Source of the DNA: CALBTQ01 sp036725605
Lineage (GTDB): Bacteria; Lernaellota; Lernaellaia; Lernaellales; Lernaellaceae
Direction of reading: 5' to 3'
Length of the DNA: 64,000 bases
Assembly: GCA_036725605.1 (NCBI GenBank)
Contig: DAIMDW010000001.1
Location: forward strand, 616,863 to 680,862
In this document: positions 54,175 to 63,910 of the stretch, piece by piece
Layout: the number at the start of each line of letters is the position of its first letter
How positions within the stretch are numbered: position 1 is the first letter of the stretch
Translations under genes and position numbers: made by a program
Notes under the pieces: model-generated
What the model was told of the DNA's origin: nothing
The model's database searches: none
The model's input: only the letters and a program-made list of their open reading frames with translations

Positions 54175-55347
54175 ATGCCGAAGAAGATCTTGTTGATCAC
54201 CAACGACCAACGGGAGGTCGATAACCTCACGCCATCGCTGGAAGGGCTGGGGTACGTGTGGAAAAAGGCGGCGACGGCGAGCGCCGGTATCGAGCAGTAC
54301 GAGGATTTCCAACCGGATCTGATCCTGCTCAACGCGCTGGTTCCCGGCGGCGGCGGATACGAGGTCTGCCAGACGATCCGGCGGCGGCATCGCGACGACA
54401 AGACGAAAATCATCGTCACCAGCGCGGTGTCCAGCGGCACCATTCAACTGGAAGCGCGGTTGAAATGGAAAGCCGACGAGGTCGTGTTGCTGCCGATCAC
54501 GCTGAAGAAAATCGTCCAACTGATCGCCTTCACGCTCGGGGACATAAACCGGCGGCCGTCGATCAAGCCGGTCAGCGACCTGGCGGTGTACCACGAGCAA
54601 AGCAAGGAAGTCGAGCCGGCCAAGCGGCGCATCGCGCGCACGGGCGATCTGCAGGACGTGCCGTTCGGGCGGCTGATCGCGTTGCTGGTCAAGAACAACG
54701 CCAGCGGCGTGCTGACGTTGGGAACGCAGGAAAGCGCGCGCGAGGTGCTGATCGACAAGGGGCGAATCATCGAGCTGCGCAGCGCTTATCTGGATGAACT
54801 GGGGCTGGCCGACATTCTCTCGATGTTCGGCTGGGTGAACGTCGACGTGGTCAAACCGTTCGTCGACCAGGCGTTGGCCAACGGGCGACGGCTGGGCGGC
54901 ATCCTGCGTGAAAAAGGATTGATCGACGACTATCAACTGTTCACCGCGTTGGGCGAACAGGTGACGCGCAAGCTGGCCGACGTGTTCAACTGGCGCAAAG
55001 GATTTTATCGTTTCCACGCGCTGGACCCGACGCCGCTGGTCGACGAACCGCTGGATCTGCTTTTCGCCAAAACCGCGTTTCAGGCGGCGCGCATGAGCAC
55101 CAATTATACGATCTTCGACGATCAGTACGCACCGTGGCTCGATTCGTTCGCCACGGTGAACGAGGGCTCGCCGATCCGCGTGAACCTGCTGCCGTTGAGC
55201 AGTCAGGAAAAACGTTTTCTCTTTCAGTTGGACGGCAAGCGAAAAGTGAAGTCGGTGGTCAAGGAGAAGATTCTGCCCGACCGCGAAGCGAAGTCGCTGA
55301 TCAACGCGCTGGTCAAACTGGGGCTGCTCAGCCGGCGCGCCTTATAG
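54175..55347 (+). CDS. degenerate receiver plus DUF4388 protein
   Basis: 390 residues. Residues 1-120 fold like a response-regulator receiver, but the phosphorylation site reads DLILLNALVPGG (Asn53 in place of Asp) and the usual KP before the last helix is LLPI. Residues 155-260 match DUF4388/PATAN (GDLQDVPFGRLIALLVKNNASGVLTL ... IDKGRIIELRSAYLDE), a domain of motility regulators, followed by a second related region. Its place after pilT fits a pilus-control role. Its end overlaps the convergent channel gene by six bases. Confidence 0.75.
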   Translation: MPKKILLITNDQREVDNLTPSLEGLGYVWKKAATASAGIEQYEDFQPDLILLNALVPGGGGYEVCQTIRRRHRDDKTKIIVTSAVSSGTIQLEARLKWKADEVVLLPITLKKIVQLIAFTLGDINRRPSIKPVSDLAVYHEQSKEVEPAKRRIARTGDLQDVPFGRLIALLVKNNASGVLTLGTQESAREVLIDKGRIIELRSAYLDELGLADILSMFGWVNVDVVKPFVDQALANGRRLGGILREKGLIDDYQLFTALGEQVTRKLADVFNWRKGFYRFHALDPTPLVDEPLDLLFAKTAFQAARMSTNYTIFDDQYAPWLDSFATVNEGSPIRVNLLPLSSQEKRFLFQLDGKRKVKSVVKEKILPDREAKSLINALVKLGLLSRRAL

Positions 55348-56355
55348 CGTCCCGCCCTTGCCCCGCAACAATTCGGCCAATTTACGCAGCGCGTTTTTAT
55401 CGCCGATGGAAATGAGCGTGTCGCCCGGGGCGATGACCTCGTTGGGCTGCGGATTGAACAGGATGTTCCCCTCGCCCTTTTGGATGCCGATGATGATCAA
55501 GCCGAGTTTCTGCCGGATGCCCGAGTCGCGCAACGTGACGCCGGCCAGCGGACTGTCGGCGTAGACCTCGGTGCCTTCGATCACCAGATCCAGATCGCTT
55601 TCGAACATCAGCGTGTCGAGCATGTCGATCACCGCCGGACGCAAAATGGCGTTGGTCACGCGCTTGCCGACCAGGCGGTAGGGCGAAATCACGCGGTTGG
55701 CGCCGGCCTGAATCAGCTTGCGTTCGTTGCCCTCTTCGATCGCCCGCGCGATGATGAACAAGTCGGGATTGAGGTCGCGCACGGATAAAATGATGAACAC
55801 CGCTTCGGCGTCGGAACTGACGGTCACCACGAGGCCGCGCGCCTGTTTGACGTTCGCGCGCTCCAGGGTTTCCTCCTCGGTGGCGCTGCCGAGGATGGCC
55901 AGCGAACCTTCGTCGGTCAGTTGCTCGATGATTTCCTGCTTGTGGTCGATAACCACGACGGGAATGTGGCGGTCCATCATTTCGTGGAAGACCATGTGGC
56001 CGATGCGGCCGCAACCGCACAGGACGTAATGTCCCTTGAGCTTTTCGATTTTGTTTTCCATGCGTTTCCTTCCCACAATTCGGCGCAACGAACCTTCCAC
56101 GGCGACCTGGGTGAGCACGCCGAAGGAAATCAAAATGACGCCCACGCCGCAGACAATCAGCAGCATGGTGAACAGCCGGCCGGTATGCGACAGGGGAAAG
56201 ATTTCGTTGTAGCCGACGGTGGTGATGGTGATCAGGGTCATGTACAGGGCGTCGAGAAACGGAACGTTTTCGATCAGCATATAGCCGATGCTGCCCCAGC
56301 CCAAAATGAGCAGGAGAGCCAAAAAGATATATTTGACCAGCCGCAATGAATCCAA
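55342..56355 (-). CDS. potassium channel with RCK (TrkA-N/TrkA-C) domains
   Basis: 337 residues. Two helices flank a pore loop with the filter TVGYNE (residues 46-51; the second Gly of GYG is Asn50). A Rossmann-type TrkA-N domain (HYVLCGCGRIGHMVF, IDHKQEIIEQL) and a TrkA-C domain follow, as in MthK-like channels. RCK domains gate the pore in response to ligands such as Ca or NAD; the ligand here is unknown. Confidence 0.88.
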   Translation of the reverse strand: MDSLRLVKYIFLALLLILGWGSIGYMLIENVPFLDALYMTLITITTVGYNEIFPLSHTGRLFTMLLIVCGVGVILISFGVLTQVAVEGSLRRIVGRKRMENKIEKLKGHYVLCGCGRIGHMVFHEMMDRHIPVVVIDHKQEIIEQLTDEGSLAILGSATEEETLERANVKQARGLVVTVSSDAEAVFIILSVRDLNPDLFIIARAIEEGNERKLIQAGANRVISPYRLVGKRVTNAILRPAVIDMLDTLMFESDLDLVIEGTEVYADSPLAGVTLRDSGIRQKLGLIIIGIQKGEGNILFNPQPNEVIAPGDTLISIGDKNALRKLAELLRGKGGTL

Positions 56356-56689
56356 AGGCGCTCCCTGACAAGTATGGCCGGATCATAAAGGAACCACCGA
56401 GAAGCCCACAAGCCCCCCACCGGAAAAGCGAGCGGAAAATCACAACGGCCCGAAAAGATTATTCTCTTGATGTAACGAGACAAACACATTAAAAGAGCAG
56501 AGAAAATTTGTCTTTGACAACCAGGGAGCCATGTGCGCCGGCACACAAAGCGGATCCTATGATTTTGCCTGCTGTTCGACAACGTTCCGGACAACGAATC
56601 GGTTTTCGTTTTGGCCGTTTTCTCAAACGTATTGTTACTGCCGCGATCGACACGTTCGATTCTGTCTCAACTCGAGGAAAGGAGTGGCC

Positions 56690-58396
56690 ATGAATTTGTT
56701 CACCAAGATGAGGCTGCTTGCCCACATCGCTCACTGGCGGCTGACCTGGAGTCAGCGCGATCTGGATTACCGGGTCAAGGGCGTCAAAAATCCCAAGTTC
56801 ATGACCGCACGGGAAGCCGTCAAACTGATTCCCGACGAGGCCACCGTTATTTCCAGCGGCATGGCCGGCAACACGCGCTGCTCGGTTTTCTTTTACGCCA
56901 TTCGCGAACTGTTCGAACGCACGGGGCATCCGCAGCACCTGACGTGGATGACCGTCGGCGCGCAGGGCAGCCGCGGGCGCGTCCCGGGCACGCTGGAGGA
57001 ACTGGCTCTTCCCGGGTTGATCTCACGCCAGATCAGCGGCCACCTGGAAACCTACAAGGCCCAATTGCGCATGGCCGACGCCGGCCAGATCGAACTGCAT
57101 ACGATGGCGCAGGGCGTGCAGACGTTTTTGCTGGAAGCGCAGGCGCGCGGCGAACAATACCTCGATTTGGAAGCGGGCGTGGGGACGTTCCTGGATCCGC
57201 GCGTGGGCGGCGGCACGGCGGTCACGCCCGACGCGTCGGAAAATTTCGTCGAGGCCGCGGGCGACAAACTGCGTTATCACCTGCCGCCGTTCAACGTGGC
57301 GGTTTTCGTGCTGCCCTACGCCGACAAGGAAGGCAACCTCTACAAGCATCACACGTGCATGGTCACCGAAAGCCTGGAGAGCGCGCGGGCGGTGCGGCGC
57401 AACGGCGGCGTGGTGCTGGGGAGCGTCTGCGACATCATCGAAAAGGACGAGAGCCGCATTTTCATCAAGGCCGAGGACGTGGATGCGATCGTGGTCAATC
57501 CGTACAGCGAGCAGACCGGCTCGGTGCAGCAGCGCAAGTACTGGCCGATGTTCACCGTCGAGCATCGGGTCGACACCAACGACGCGGTCGACCAGCTCAA
57601 GTTCGCCAACAACGTACTCAAGATCACGCCGGTGCGCGGCCGGGCCGACAACGCGTTGGCGCGTCTGGCGGCCTCGATGCTGGTCAAAGCGACGCGGCCG
57701 GGCGCGATGGTCAACATCGGCGTCGGTCTGCCCGAGGAAGTCAGCCGCTTGCTCTACGAGGGCGGCATGCACGAGGACGTCACCTTCTTCACCGAAACCG
57801 GCGTCGTGGGCGGCCTGCCCACCCCGGGCATCTTCTTCGGCGCGGCGATCAATCCGCTGGAGATCATCCCCTCGGCGGAGGTGTTCCATCGCGCGTACGA
57901 AAAACTGGACGTGACCATTCTGGGCCTGCTCGAAGCCGACACGGACGGCAACGTCAACGTTTCCAACCGCGGCGAAGGCGCGATCAACTACGTGGGGCCC
58001 GGCGGTTTCCCCGACCTGACCACGGCGGCGAACACGATCTTCTTCGTCGGCTCCTGGATGGCGCACGGGAAATTCGACATCGTCGACGGCGAGTTGAAGA
58101 TCCTCAAAACCGGCCCGTGCAAGTTCATGGAGCACGTGCGGGAGATCACCTTCTCCGGCAAGATGGGCCTCAAGCGCAAGCAGAACGTTTATTACGTGAC
58201 CAACGTCGGCGTGTTCAAACTCACCGAGCAGGGCATGATGCTGGTCGAGGTCATGCCGGGCATCGACGTCCAGCGCGACATTCTGGAAGTGAGCCCGATG
58301 AAGATCGTGCTGCCCGAAGGGGAAATCCCGGTGGTGCCGCGCCAGATCGTCACCGGCGAAAACTTCAAACTGAAGTGGGAAAACGGCGCCGACTGA
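56690..58396 (+). CDS. acyl-CoA:acetate/propionate CoA-transferase (family I)
   Basis: 568 residues from the ATG at 56690 behind GAGGAAAGGAG. Both CoA-transferase halves are fused in one chain as in propionate CoA-transferase/YdiF. The catalytic Glu369 is in FFTETGVVGGLPTPG, with NIGVGLPEEVSRLL and the NRGEGAINYVGPGGF motif nearby. Swaps CoA between short-chain acids. Together with the acyl-CoA ligase at 11052 it hints at fatty- or short-acid metabolism, but the two genes are far apart. Confidence 0.85.
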   Translation: MNLFTKMRLLAHIAHWRLTWSQRDLDYRVKGVKNPKFMTAREAVKLIPDEATVISSGMAGNTRCSVFFYAIRELFERTGHPQHLTWMTVGAQGSRGRVPGTLEELALPGLISRQISGHLETYKAQLRMADAGQIELHTMAQGVQTFLLEAQARGEQYLDLEAGVGTFLDPRVGGGTAVTPDASENFVEAAGDKLRYHLPPFNVAVFVLPYADKEGNLYKHHTCMVTESLESARAVRRNGGVVLGSVCDIIEKDESRIFIKAEDVDAIVVNPYSEQTGSVQQRKYWPMFTVEHRVDTNDAVDQLKFANNVLKITPVRGRADNALARLAASMLVKATRPGAMVNIGVGLPEEVSRLLYEGGMHEDVTFFTETGVVGGLPTPGIFFGAAINPLEIIPSAEVFHRAYEKLDVTILGLLEADTDGNVNVSNRGEGAINYVGPGGFPDLTTAANTIFFVGSWMAHGKFDIVDGELKILKTGPCKFMEHVREITFSGKMGLKRKQNVYYVTNVGVFKLTEQGMMLVEVMPGIDVQRDILEVSPMKIVLPEGEIPVVPRQIVTGENFKLKWENGAD

Positions 58397-58466
58397 CGCG
58401 CACCCTTGCTTTTGGCGCCGCCGGAACGCATCTTGAAACGACGGGGTTTCTCCCGGGGGAGGAAGC

Positions 58467-58949
58467 ATGTCGGAACAAGATGCCGTTCGGCGCGCGCTGT
58501 TGGCCGTGCCCAATCCGGTCGCGGTCTTGACCGTCGCCCATGAAAATCAACGCAACGGGATGATCGTTTCCTGGCTGACGCCGGTGTCGGTCGCGCCGCC
58601 GTTGCTCGCCGTGTCGGTGCATCGCGAGCGCTTCAGTCATCACCTGATCGAGGGCGCCGGACACTTCAACCTCACTCTGCTGCGCGAAGACCAGCAAGAC
58701 CGCGTGCCGCAATTCAAATTGAAAGACGACAATCGCGAGGCGAAATTCACCGGCCTGCCCGTGGCCCTCGATGCGCACGGCCAACCGTATCTCACCGACG
58801 GCGTCGCCGTGCTGCACTGCCGGGTGACCGATTCGCTGCCGACCGGCGACCACACGTTGTTCATCGCCGAGGTGTTCGACGCCGCCGGCGGCGCGGGCAC
58901 GGCGCTGTGCACCAAAAGCCTGGGGAAAACCTACAGCGGGAAAAAATAA
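58467..58949 (+). CDS. flavin reductase-like FMN-binding protein
   Basis: 160 residues. The flavin reductase domain pattern is clear: NPVAVLTVAHENQRNGMIVSWLTPVSVAPPLLAVSV, then HFNLTLLREDQQDR and the His/Asp-rich GDHTLFIAEVFDA. Binds FMN and either reduces it with NAD(P)H or serves as a flavin electron carrier. Starts behind GGGGGAGGAAGC. The next gene begins 13 bases after its stop. Confidence 0.88.
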   Translation: MSEQDAVRRALLAVPNPVAVLTVAHENQRNGMIVSWLTPVSVAPPLLAVSVHRERFSHHLIEGAGHFNLTLLREDQQDRVPQFKLKDDNREAKFTGLPVALDAHGQPYLTDGVAVLHCRVTDSLPTGDHTLFIAEVFDAAGGAGTALCTKSLGKTYSGKK

Positions 58950-58962
58950 GTGGAGAAAAAAA

Positions 58963-60132
58963 ATGAAGAAACGCTTCCGGCTTTCTTTGGCGTTGCTTAT
59001 GACCCTGCTGGTGACGATCACCGCCTGTTCATCCTCCGACGACGATGACGACAACGATCAGGCGGACGACGATCAGGCGGACGACGACGATTCCACCGAC
59101 GACGACATCGGCGACGATGACGACGATGACGACCTCTCCGACGACGACGACACCGCACCGCATCCGTACACGCCGTGCTGCGACGTGGCGGCCGAAGCGC
59201 TCAATCTGAGCGACGCCGGTCTGTCCGCCGACGGCGACGGACAGTATCTTTACGTGCAACAGACGCGCACGTTCGTGGACGCCGAGCGCGAGCGGGAAAT
59301 CGACGCCGACGTCTTTCTGCCTTCGTCGGACGGTCTGACGCCCACCGACAACGGCGGGCCCTTCGGCGTCGTGCTGGTGGTGCACGGCTTTTCCGGCACA
59401 AGGGCGATGGTGCGCGAATATGCGCGGCGGCTGGCCACCTGGGGCTACATCGCCATCGCGCCGCAATTGCCCTACACCAGCCCGGTGGCGCTGCTGAAAA
59501 TCAGCCACACCGAATCGACCAAGGACCTGCTGTTCATCCTCAACACGGTTTGCTGCGAACACGAGCAAAGCGATTCGGTCTTTTTCGGCCGGGTGGATCG
59601 CGCGCGGCTGGGCGCGGTCGGGCATTCGATGGGCGGCAAGTTGAGCGTCAACGCCGCGCTGCTGGACGGTGCGCTGGGCGCGGTGGCGGGCCTGGATCCG
59701 GTGGACGGCGCGGGGCCGATTCCGGTCGGGCCGGACGATCCGGACTTCCCCGATTTGACGCCCGATCGCGTGGGCGCGTTGACGATCCCCACGCTGTACC
59801 TGGGAGGCGAAGTGAGCGGCACGCCGGTGCTGGGCCAGGCCTGCGCACCGACCGAGGAGAACTACCACGAGTTCTTCACCTATTCGCCCTCGCCCTCGGT
59901 GGAGGTGAAGTTTATCGGCGCGGATCACACCGATTTCGTGGCGCAGTTTCCGCTGGACCCGTGCAACATCGGCACCGCCGATCACGCGCGGGTGAAGCGG
60001 CTGGCGAAAAAATATGCGGTGTCGTTCCTCAATTATCACCTGCGCGGCTGGTCGCGGTTCGCGGACGAGTTCGCCGGCAGCGGCATCGACGCGGACCAGA
60101 CGGCCGGCGACGTGACCTGGCAGCGGAAGTAG
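58963..60132 (+). CDS. Asp-rich lipoprotein alpha/beta hydrolase
   Basis: 389 residues. Lipobox ITAC (Cys22), then SSSDDDDDNDQADDD and further acidic stretches to about residue 65, then an alpha/beta-hydrolase domain related to dienelactone hydrolase/chlorophyllase. The oxyanion-turn VHGFSGTRAM, the nucleophile elbow GHSMGG, an acidic residue region and the catalytic His in FIGADHTDFV are visible. Cys pairs (PCCDVA, TVCCEHE) suggest disulfides and extracytoplasmic location. Substrate unknown. Confidence 0.85.
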   Translation: MKKRFRLSLALLMTLLVTITACSSSDDDDDNDQADDDQADDDDSTDDDIGDDDDDDDLSDDDDTAPHPYTPCCDVAAEALNLSDAGLSADGDGQYLYVQQTRTFVDAEREREIDADVFLPSSDGLTPTDNGGPFGVVLVVHGFSGTRAMVREYARRLATWGYIAIAPQLPYTSPVALLKISHTESTKDLLFILNTVCCEHEQSDSVFFGRVDRARLGAVGHSMGGKLSVNAALLDGALGAVAGLDPVDGAGPIPVGPDDPDFPDLTPDRVGALTIPTLYLGGEVSGTPVLGQACAPTEENYHEFFTYSPSPSVEVKFIGADHTDFVAQFPLDPCNIGTADHARVKRLAKKYAVSFLNYHLRGWSRFADEFAGSGIDADQTAGDVTWQRK

Positions 60133-60135
60133 CGG

Positions 60136-60930
60136 CTATTTGATCCAGGCGCGCGGCTGATATTCCACCAGCTCGTTTTTGGTGCGCGGATTGGTGATGC
60201 CGTCGTCGCGGCCGTCGAAGCGCAGCCAGACGTGCGGTTCGGCTTTCGTGTACCACATCCACATTTTCGGGGCGACCAGGCCCAGCGCGCCGGTCGGCTT
60301 GAGTTCGAGCTTGTACGCCTCGATCGCGCCGAAGGCCGTTTGCAGCTTTTCCACACCGCGGTTGATGATGCGCCCGCCCAGCAGCGAGCCGTCGACGTTG
60401 ACGATCTGGCCGGTCATTTCGAAACCCGCGCCCTTTTCGAAGGGGAAGCCGCGCAGGATAAGGTTCATGCAATCACCGGGGATGGCGTTGGCCTGGAACT
60501 TCATCGTTTTGTTTTCGCTTTTGCCGGTCGCGCGATCCCGGAAGGAATACTGCGCCTGCAGTGCGGCCCAGTTGAAGACCAGCTTCCATTCCATCTGTTC
60601 GGCGCCGGTGGAGCGTTTTTTCCACAGCCGGGTCCGCAGGCCGTTGGGCGTAATGTCGATGAGCGACTCCTCATTCCATTCAATGCGCTTGGCGCCTTCT
60701 TGTGCGTTGTCTCCGTGCAGCTTGTAGACGATGGTTTCCCGACCGTCGCGCGTGACGCGTTGGAGTGTCCAGCGCATCACATAGACGGTCTGCCCGCCGT
60801 CGATGTACTGGACCTTCTGCACGCCCGATTCCTTGGCGGCGATTTCGATCGCGTTCATCTGCGCCCAGGCCCAACCGGCGAACGCCACGCTCGCCGCCAG
60901 CAACAACCACAAAATCATCTTGAACTTCAT
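60136..60930 (-). CDS. exported protein of unknown function (DUF3108-like pattern)
   Basis: 264 residues with a signal peptide (ILWLLLAASVAFAGWAWA). The body is beta-rich (YVMRWTLQRVTRDGRETIVYKLHG, TMKFQANAIPGDCMNLILRGFPFEKG, KLELKPTGALGLVAPKMWMWYTKAEPHVWLRFDG), reminiscent of DUF3108, whose role is unknown. The stop is 4 bases from the convergent hydrolase stop. Confidence 0.6.
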   Translation of the reverse strand: MKFKMILWLLLAASVAFAGWAWAQMNAIEIAAKESGVQKVQYIDGGQTVYVMRWTLQRVTRDGRETIVYKLHGDNAQEGAKRIEWNEESLIDITPNGLRTRLWKKRSTGAEQMEWKLVFNWAALQAQYSFRDRATGKSENKTMKFQANAIPGDCMNLILRGFPFEKGAGFEMTGQIVNVDGSLLGGRIINRGVEKLQTAFGAIEAYKLELKPTGALGLVAPKMWMWYTKAEPHVWLRFDGRDDGITNPRTKNELVEYQPRAWIK

Positions 60931-61105
60931 GCGCCTGCCCCTCGCTGTCGTAAGGTTTTTTCCATTGAGCCTTAAGGCAATCGTGCCGTCAAACGGATAT
61001 TCCCGATTTTATCGACCAACTTTCTTTTTCTAATTTGCTCATTATAATGGTTGGCGCCGACTGGGAGCGCATCAGGCGTTCCCCGCTGTAAAGAAGGAAA
61101 ATCCG

Positions 61106-63910
61106 ATGCGTACGAAACTCATACTTCTCGTTTTATGCATGACCATGTTGGTCGCCACTTCCGCGTTCGCCGCCTGGGTCGATCCGGCCCTGGAAAAGCA
61201 GTTGCGCGACGCCGCGGCCGAAAGCGAACTCAACGTATTTATCACGCTCGACGACCAGGTGGACCTGGTGGCGTTGGTCGAGGAATTGCAGGACCGGCAC
61301 GTCAGCCTGGCGCGGCGTCACTACGAGGTGATCACCGCCTTGCAGGACAAGGCCGCCGAGACACAGGGCGAGCTGCTGGCCCTGGTCGATACGGCCAAAA
61401 AAGCCGGCCGGGTGGGCAAGGTGAAAGCGTTCTGGATCACCAATGCGATCGCCATTTCGGCCAGACCGGCGTTCATCGAGGAATTGAAGAAACGCAGCGA
61501 CATCCGCTCGCTGTACCTGGATTATGATATCGAGTTGATCGAGCCGGTCGGCGAACCGATCATCACGCCGGTCGACATGGGCAAGAGCAAGGGCATCGAA
61601 AACGGCATTCTCGTGTCGCGCGCGCCGGAACTGTGGGCGTTGGGCATCGACGGCACGGGCGCGCTGGCCTGCGACCAGGACACCGGCGCGGACGGCAACC
61701 ACCCGGCCTTCGCTACTCGCTGGCGCGGGTTGGACACCGGCGTCGATCCGTCGGAAGCCTGGTTCGATCCGGTTTCCGGCCAGACCTTCCCCACCGACTC
61801 GGGTTACCACGGCACGCACACCCTGGGCACGATCCTGGGCGAGGACGGCGACAACCAGATCGGCATGGCCCCCGGCGCGAAGTGGATCGGCGCGAAGACG
61901 ATCGACGTGCCCGGCGGCAATATCTTCTCCGACGCGGTGGAAGCCTTCGAGTGGTCGGCCGATCCGGACGGCGATCCGGGCACGATGGAAGACGTGCCGG
62001 ACGTGGTCAACAACTCGTGGGGCCTGAGCCAGAGCTATTACGGCTCGTGCCGCGACGACTTCAACGCCTCGATCGACGCGGCCGAAGCGGCCGGCGTGGT
62101 CGTGGTGTTCGCGGCGGGCAACGAAGGTTCCGGCTCGCAGACGCTGCGTTCGCCGGGCAACCGCATCGCCAGCGACTTGAACACCTTCGCCATCGGCGCG
62201 TTGAATCAGGACAACGAAACCGCCGCCAGCTTCTCCAGCCGCGGCCCGTCGGACTGCGACGGCTCGACGATCAAGCCGGAGATTTCGGCGGTCGGCGTGG
62301 ACGTTCGTTCGTCCTATCCGAACAACAGCTACGGCGTGCTCAGCGGCACCTCGATGGCCACCCCGCACGTGGCCGGCGCGGTGTTGTTGCTGCGCAGCGC
62401 TTTCCCGGAAGCGACGCCCGAGGACGTCAAACTGGCGCTGTATATGTCGGCGGAAGACCTGGGCACGACGGGCGAAGATAACACCTTCGGCCGCGGCCGA
62501 ATGGACGTGGTCGAAGCCTACTACTGGTTGATGGATTACCTGGTCAGCTCCGACGGCAAGGTGACGTTGACCCAGGACGGTTACAATTGCGACGCGACGA
62601 TCACGATCAAAGTGGCCGACATCGACCTGACCGGTGCGACCGTGAACGTGACGATCGCCAGCGACTCGGAACCGACCGGCGAAATCGTGACGCTGACCGA
62701 GACCAGCAACGAGGGCATTTACCAGGGAACGATCGACACGGCCACGGGCACCACGTCGCCCAACGGTCAGTTGGAAGTCGATGACGCCGACACCATCGTG
62801 GTGACCTACATCGACGCCGACGACGGCAACGGCAACTACAACGTGGCGAAAACCGACGACGCCGTCACCGACTGCCAGGCGCCGACCTTCGCCGGACTGG
62901 TTTCGATCACCCCGGGCGACTACGAAGCCACGCTGGAGTGGAATCCGGCCACCGACGTGAACCCGTTGCATTACAACGTCTATCGCACCGAAAACTCGGG
63001 CGTGTACAATTTCCTCACGCCATTGTTCGTGGCCACCGCCTCGCCGTTCGTCGACGAGACGGTCGTGAACAACGAAACCTACTACTACATCGTCCGTGCC
63101 GAAGACAGTTACGGCAACGAAGAGAAAAACACGATCGAACTGTCGGTGACGCCGGTCGGTCCGGTGCGCATTTTCCAGGACGACTTCGAGAGCGACACGC
63201 TGGATCAATGGACGATCGTCAACGGCGGCACGTGCAGCGGCACGTGGCAGGACGACAATCCGGAAGGCCGCAGCTCGCCCTACCTGAACGGCACCTTCGC
63301 CATCGCCGACCGCCAGGCGTACATGTTCGGCCAGATGGACGAACAGTTGATCACCCCGGCGATCGACCTGTCCGATTATGTGGACATCGAACTGCGCTAT
63401 ACGCACGAATTCGACCACGAGTTCCTGGAGAAAGCGGACGTCGATTACTCGCTGGACGGCGAAACCTGGGTGCGGATCGTGCGCTATAACAACAGCGACG
63501 AAAACGAAGTCGTGCACGAACTGCCCGCGCTGGATCATCAGCCGGAAGTGTACATCCGCTTCCATTACGTCAACGCCGGCGTGATGGCCGATTTCTGGGG
63601 CGTGGACAACGTGGAAATCACCGGCTGGGAGGAACCGCTGGACGACGACACCACCGACGACGACACCACCGATGACGACACCGCCGACGACGATACGACC
63701 GACGACGATACGACCGATGACGATACCGGCGACGACGACACCGGCGACGACGACACCGACGACGACGACACCGACGACGATGATACCGACGACGATGACA
63801 CCGGCGACGATGACGTCACCGATGACGACGTTACCGACGATGACGCCACCGACGACGATGTGACCGACGATGACGATGACGACGATGATGATGACGGCTG
63901 CGGTTGCTGA
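61106..63910 (+). CDS. secreted subtilisin-like protease with Asp-rich C-terminal tail
   Basis: 934 residues. Signal peptide (about 1-23), I9-like propeptide region (to about 150), and an S8 domain with catalytic Asp192 (CDQDTG), His235 (GYHGTHT), Asn339 (AAGNEG) and Ser416 (GTSMATPHVAG). Beyond it are Ig/fibronectin-like domains (YDATLEWNPATDVNPLHYNVYRTE) and a MAM/jelly-roll-like module (IFQDDFESDTLDQWTIVNGGTC). From residue 846 to the end the chain is almost only Asp and Thr in DDDTT-type repeats, closing with GCGC. No membrane helix follows, so anchoring, if any, is by the tail itself. Neighbours give no regulatory hint. Confidence 0.92.
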   Translation: MRTKLILLVLCMTMLVATSAFAAWVDPALEKQLRDAAAESELNVFITLDDQVDLVALVEELQDRHVSLARRHYEVITALQDKAAETQGELLALVDTAKKAGRVGKVKAFWITNAIAISARPAFIEELKKRSDIRSLYLDYDIELIEPVGEPIITPVDMGKSKGIENGILVSRAPELWALGIDGTGALACDQDTGADGNHPAFATRWRGLDTGVDPSEAWFDPVSGQTFPTDSGYHGTHTLGTILGEDGDNQIGMAPGAKWIGAKTIDVPGGNIFSDAVEAFEWSADPDGDPGTMEDVPDVVNNSWGLSQSYYGSCRDDFNASIDAAEAAGVVVVFAAGNEGSGSQTLRSPGNRIASDLNTFAIGALNQDNETAASFSSRGPSDCDGSTIKPEISAVGVDVRSSYPNNSYGVLSGTSMATPHVAGAVLLLRSAFPEATPEDVKLALYMSAEDLGTTGEDNTFGRGRMDVVEAYYWLMDYLVSSDGKVTLTQDGYNCDATITIKVADIDLTGATVNVTIASDSEPTGEIVTLTETSNEGIYQGTIDTATGTTSPNGQLEVDDADTIVVTYIDADDGNGNYNVAKTDDAVTDCQAPTFAGLVSITPGDYEATLEWNPATDVNPLHYNVYRTENSGVYNFLTPLFVATASPFVDETVVNNETYYYIVRAEDSYGNEEKNTIELSVTPVGPVRIFQDDFESDTLDQWTIVNGGTCSGTWQDDNPEGRSSPYLNGTFAIADRQAYMFGQMDEQLITPAIDLSDYVDIELRYTHEFDHEFLEKADVDYSLDGETWVRIVRYNNSDENEVVHELPALDHQPEVYIRFHYVNAGVMADFWGVDNVEITGWEEPLDDDTTDDDTTDDDTADDDTTDDDTTDDDTGDDDTGDDDTDDDDTDDDDTDDDDTGDDDVTDDDVTDDDATDDDVTDDDDDDDDDDGCGC
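63641..63897 (+). repeat. GACGA-rich coding minisatellite
   Basis: Tandem units of 12-18 bases (GACGACGACACCACC-like) encode the Asp/Thr tail of the subtilase. Units diverge by synonymous codon changes and by Ala, Gly or Val replacements. Confidence 0.8.

Noticed and set aside
61043..61048. TATAAT upstream of the subtilase gene
   Set aside because: No acceptable -35 hexamer lies 16-19 bases upstream, and the region is AT-rich, so chance is likely.
61133..63565. 810-codon open frame opposite the subtilase
   Set aside because: The sense strand has the full S8 catalytic triad; the antisense product is low-complexity and has no ribosome-binding site.
63641..63897. Possible CRISPR or satellite array
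   Set aside because: The units are short, have no unique spacers and keep the subtilase frame; they encode the Asp/Thr tail.
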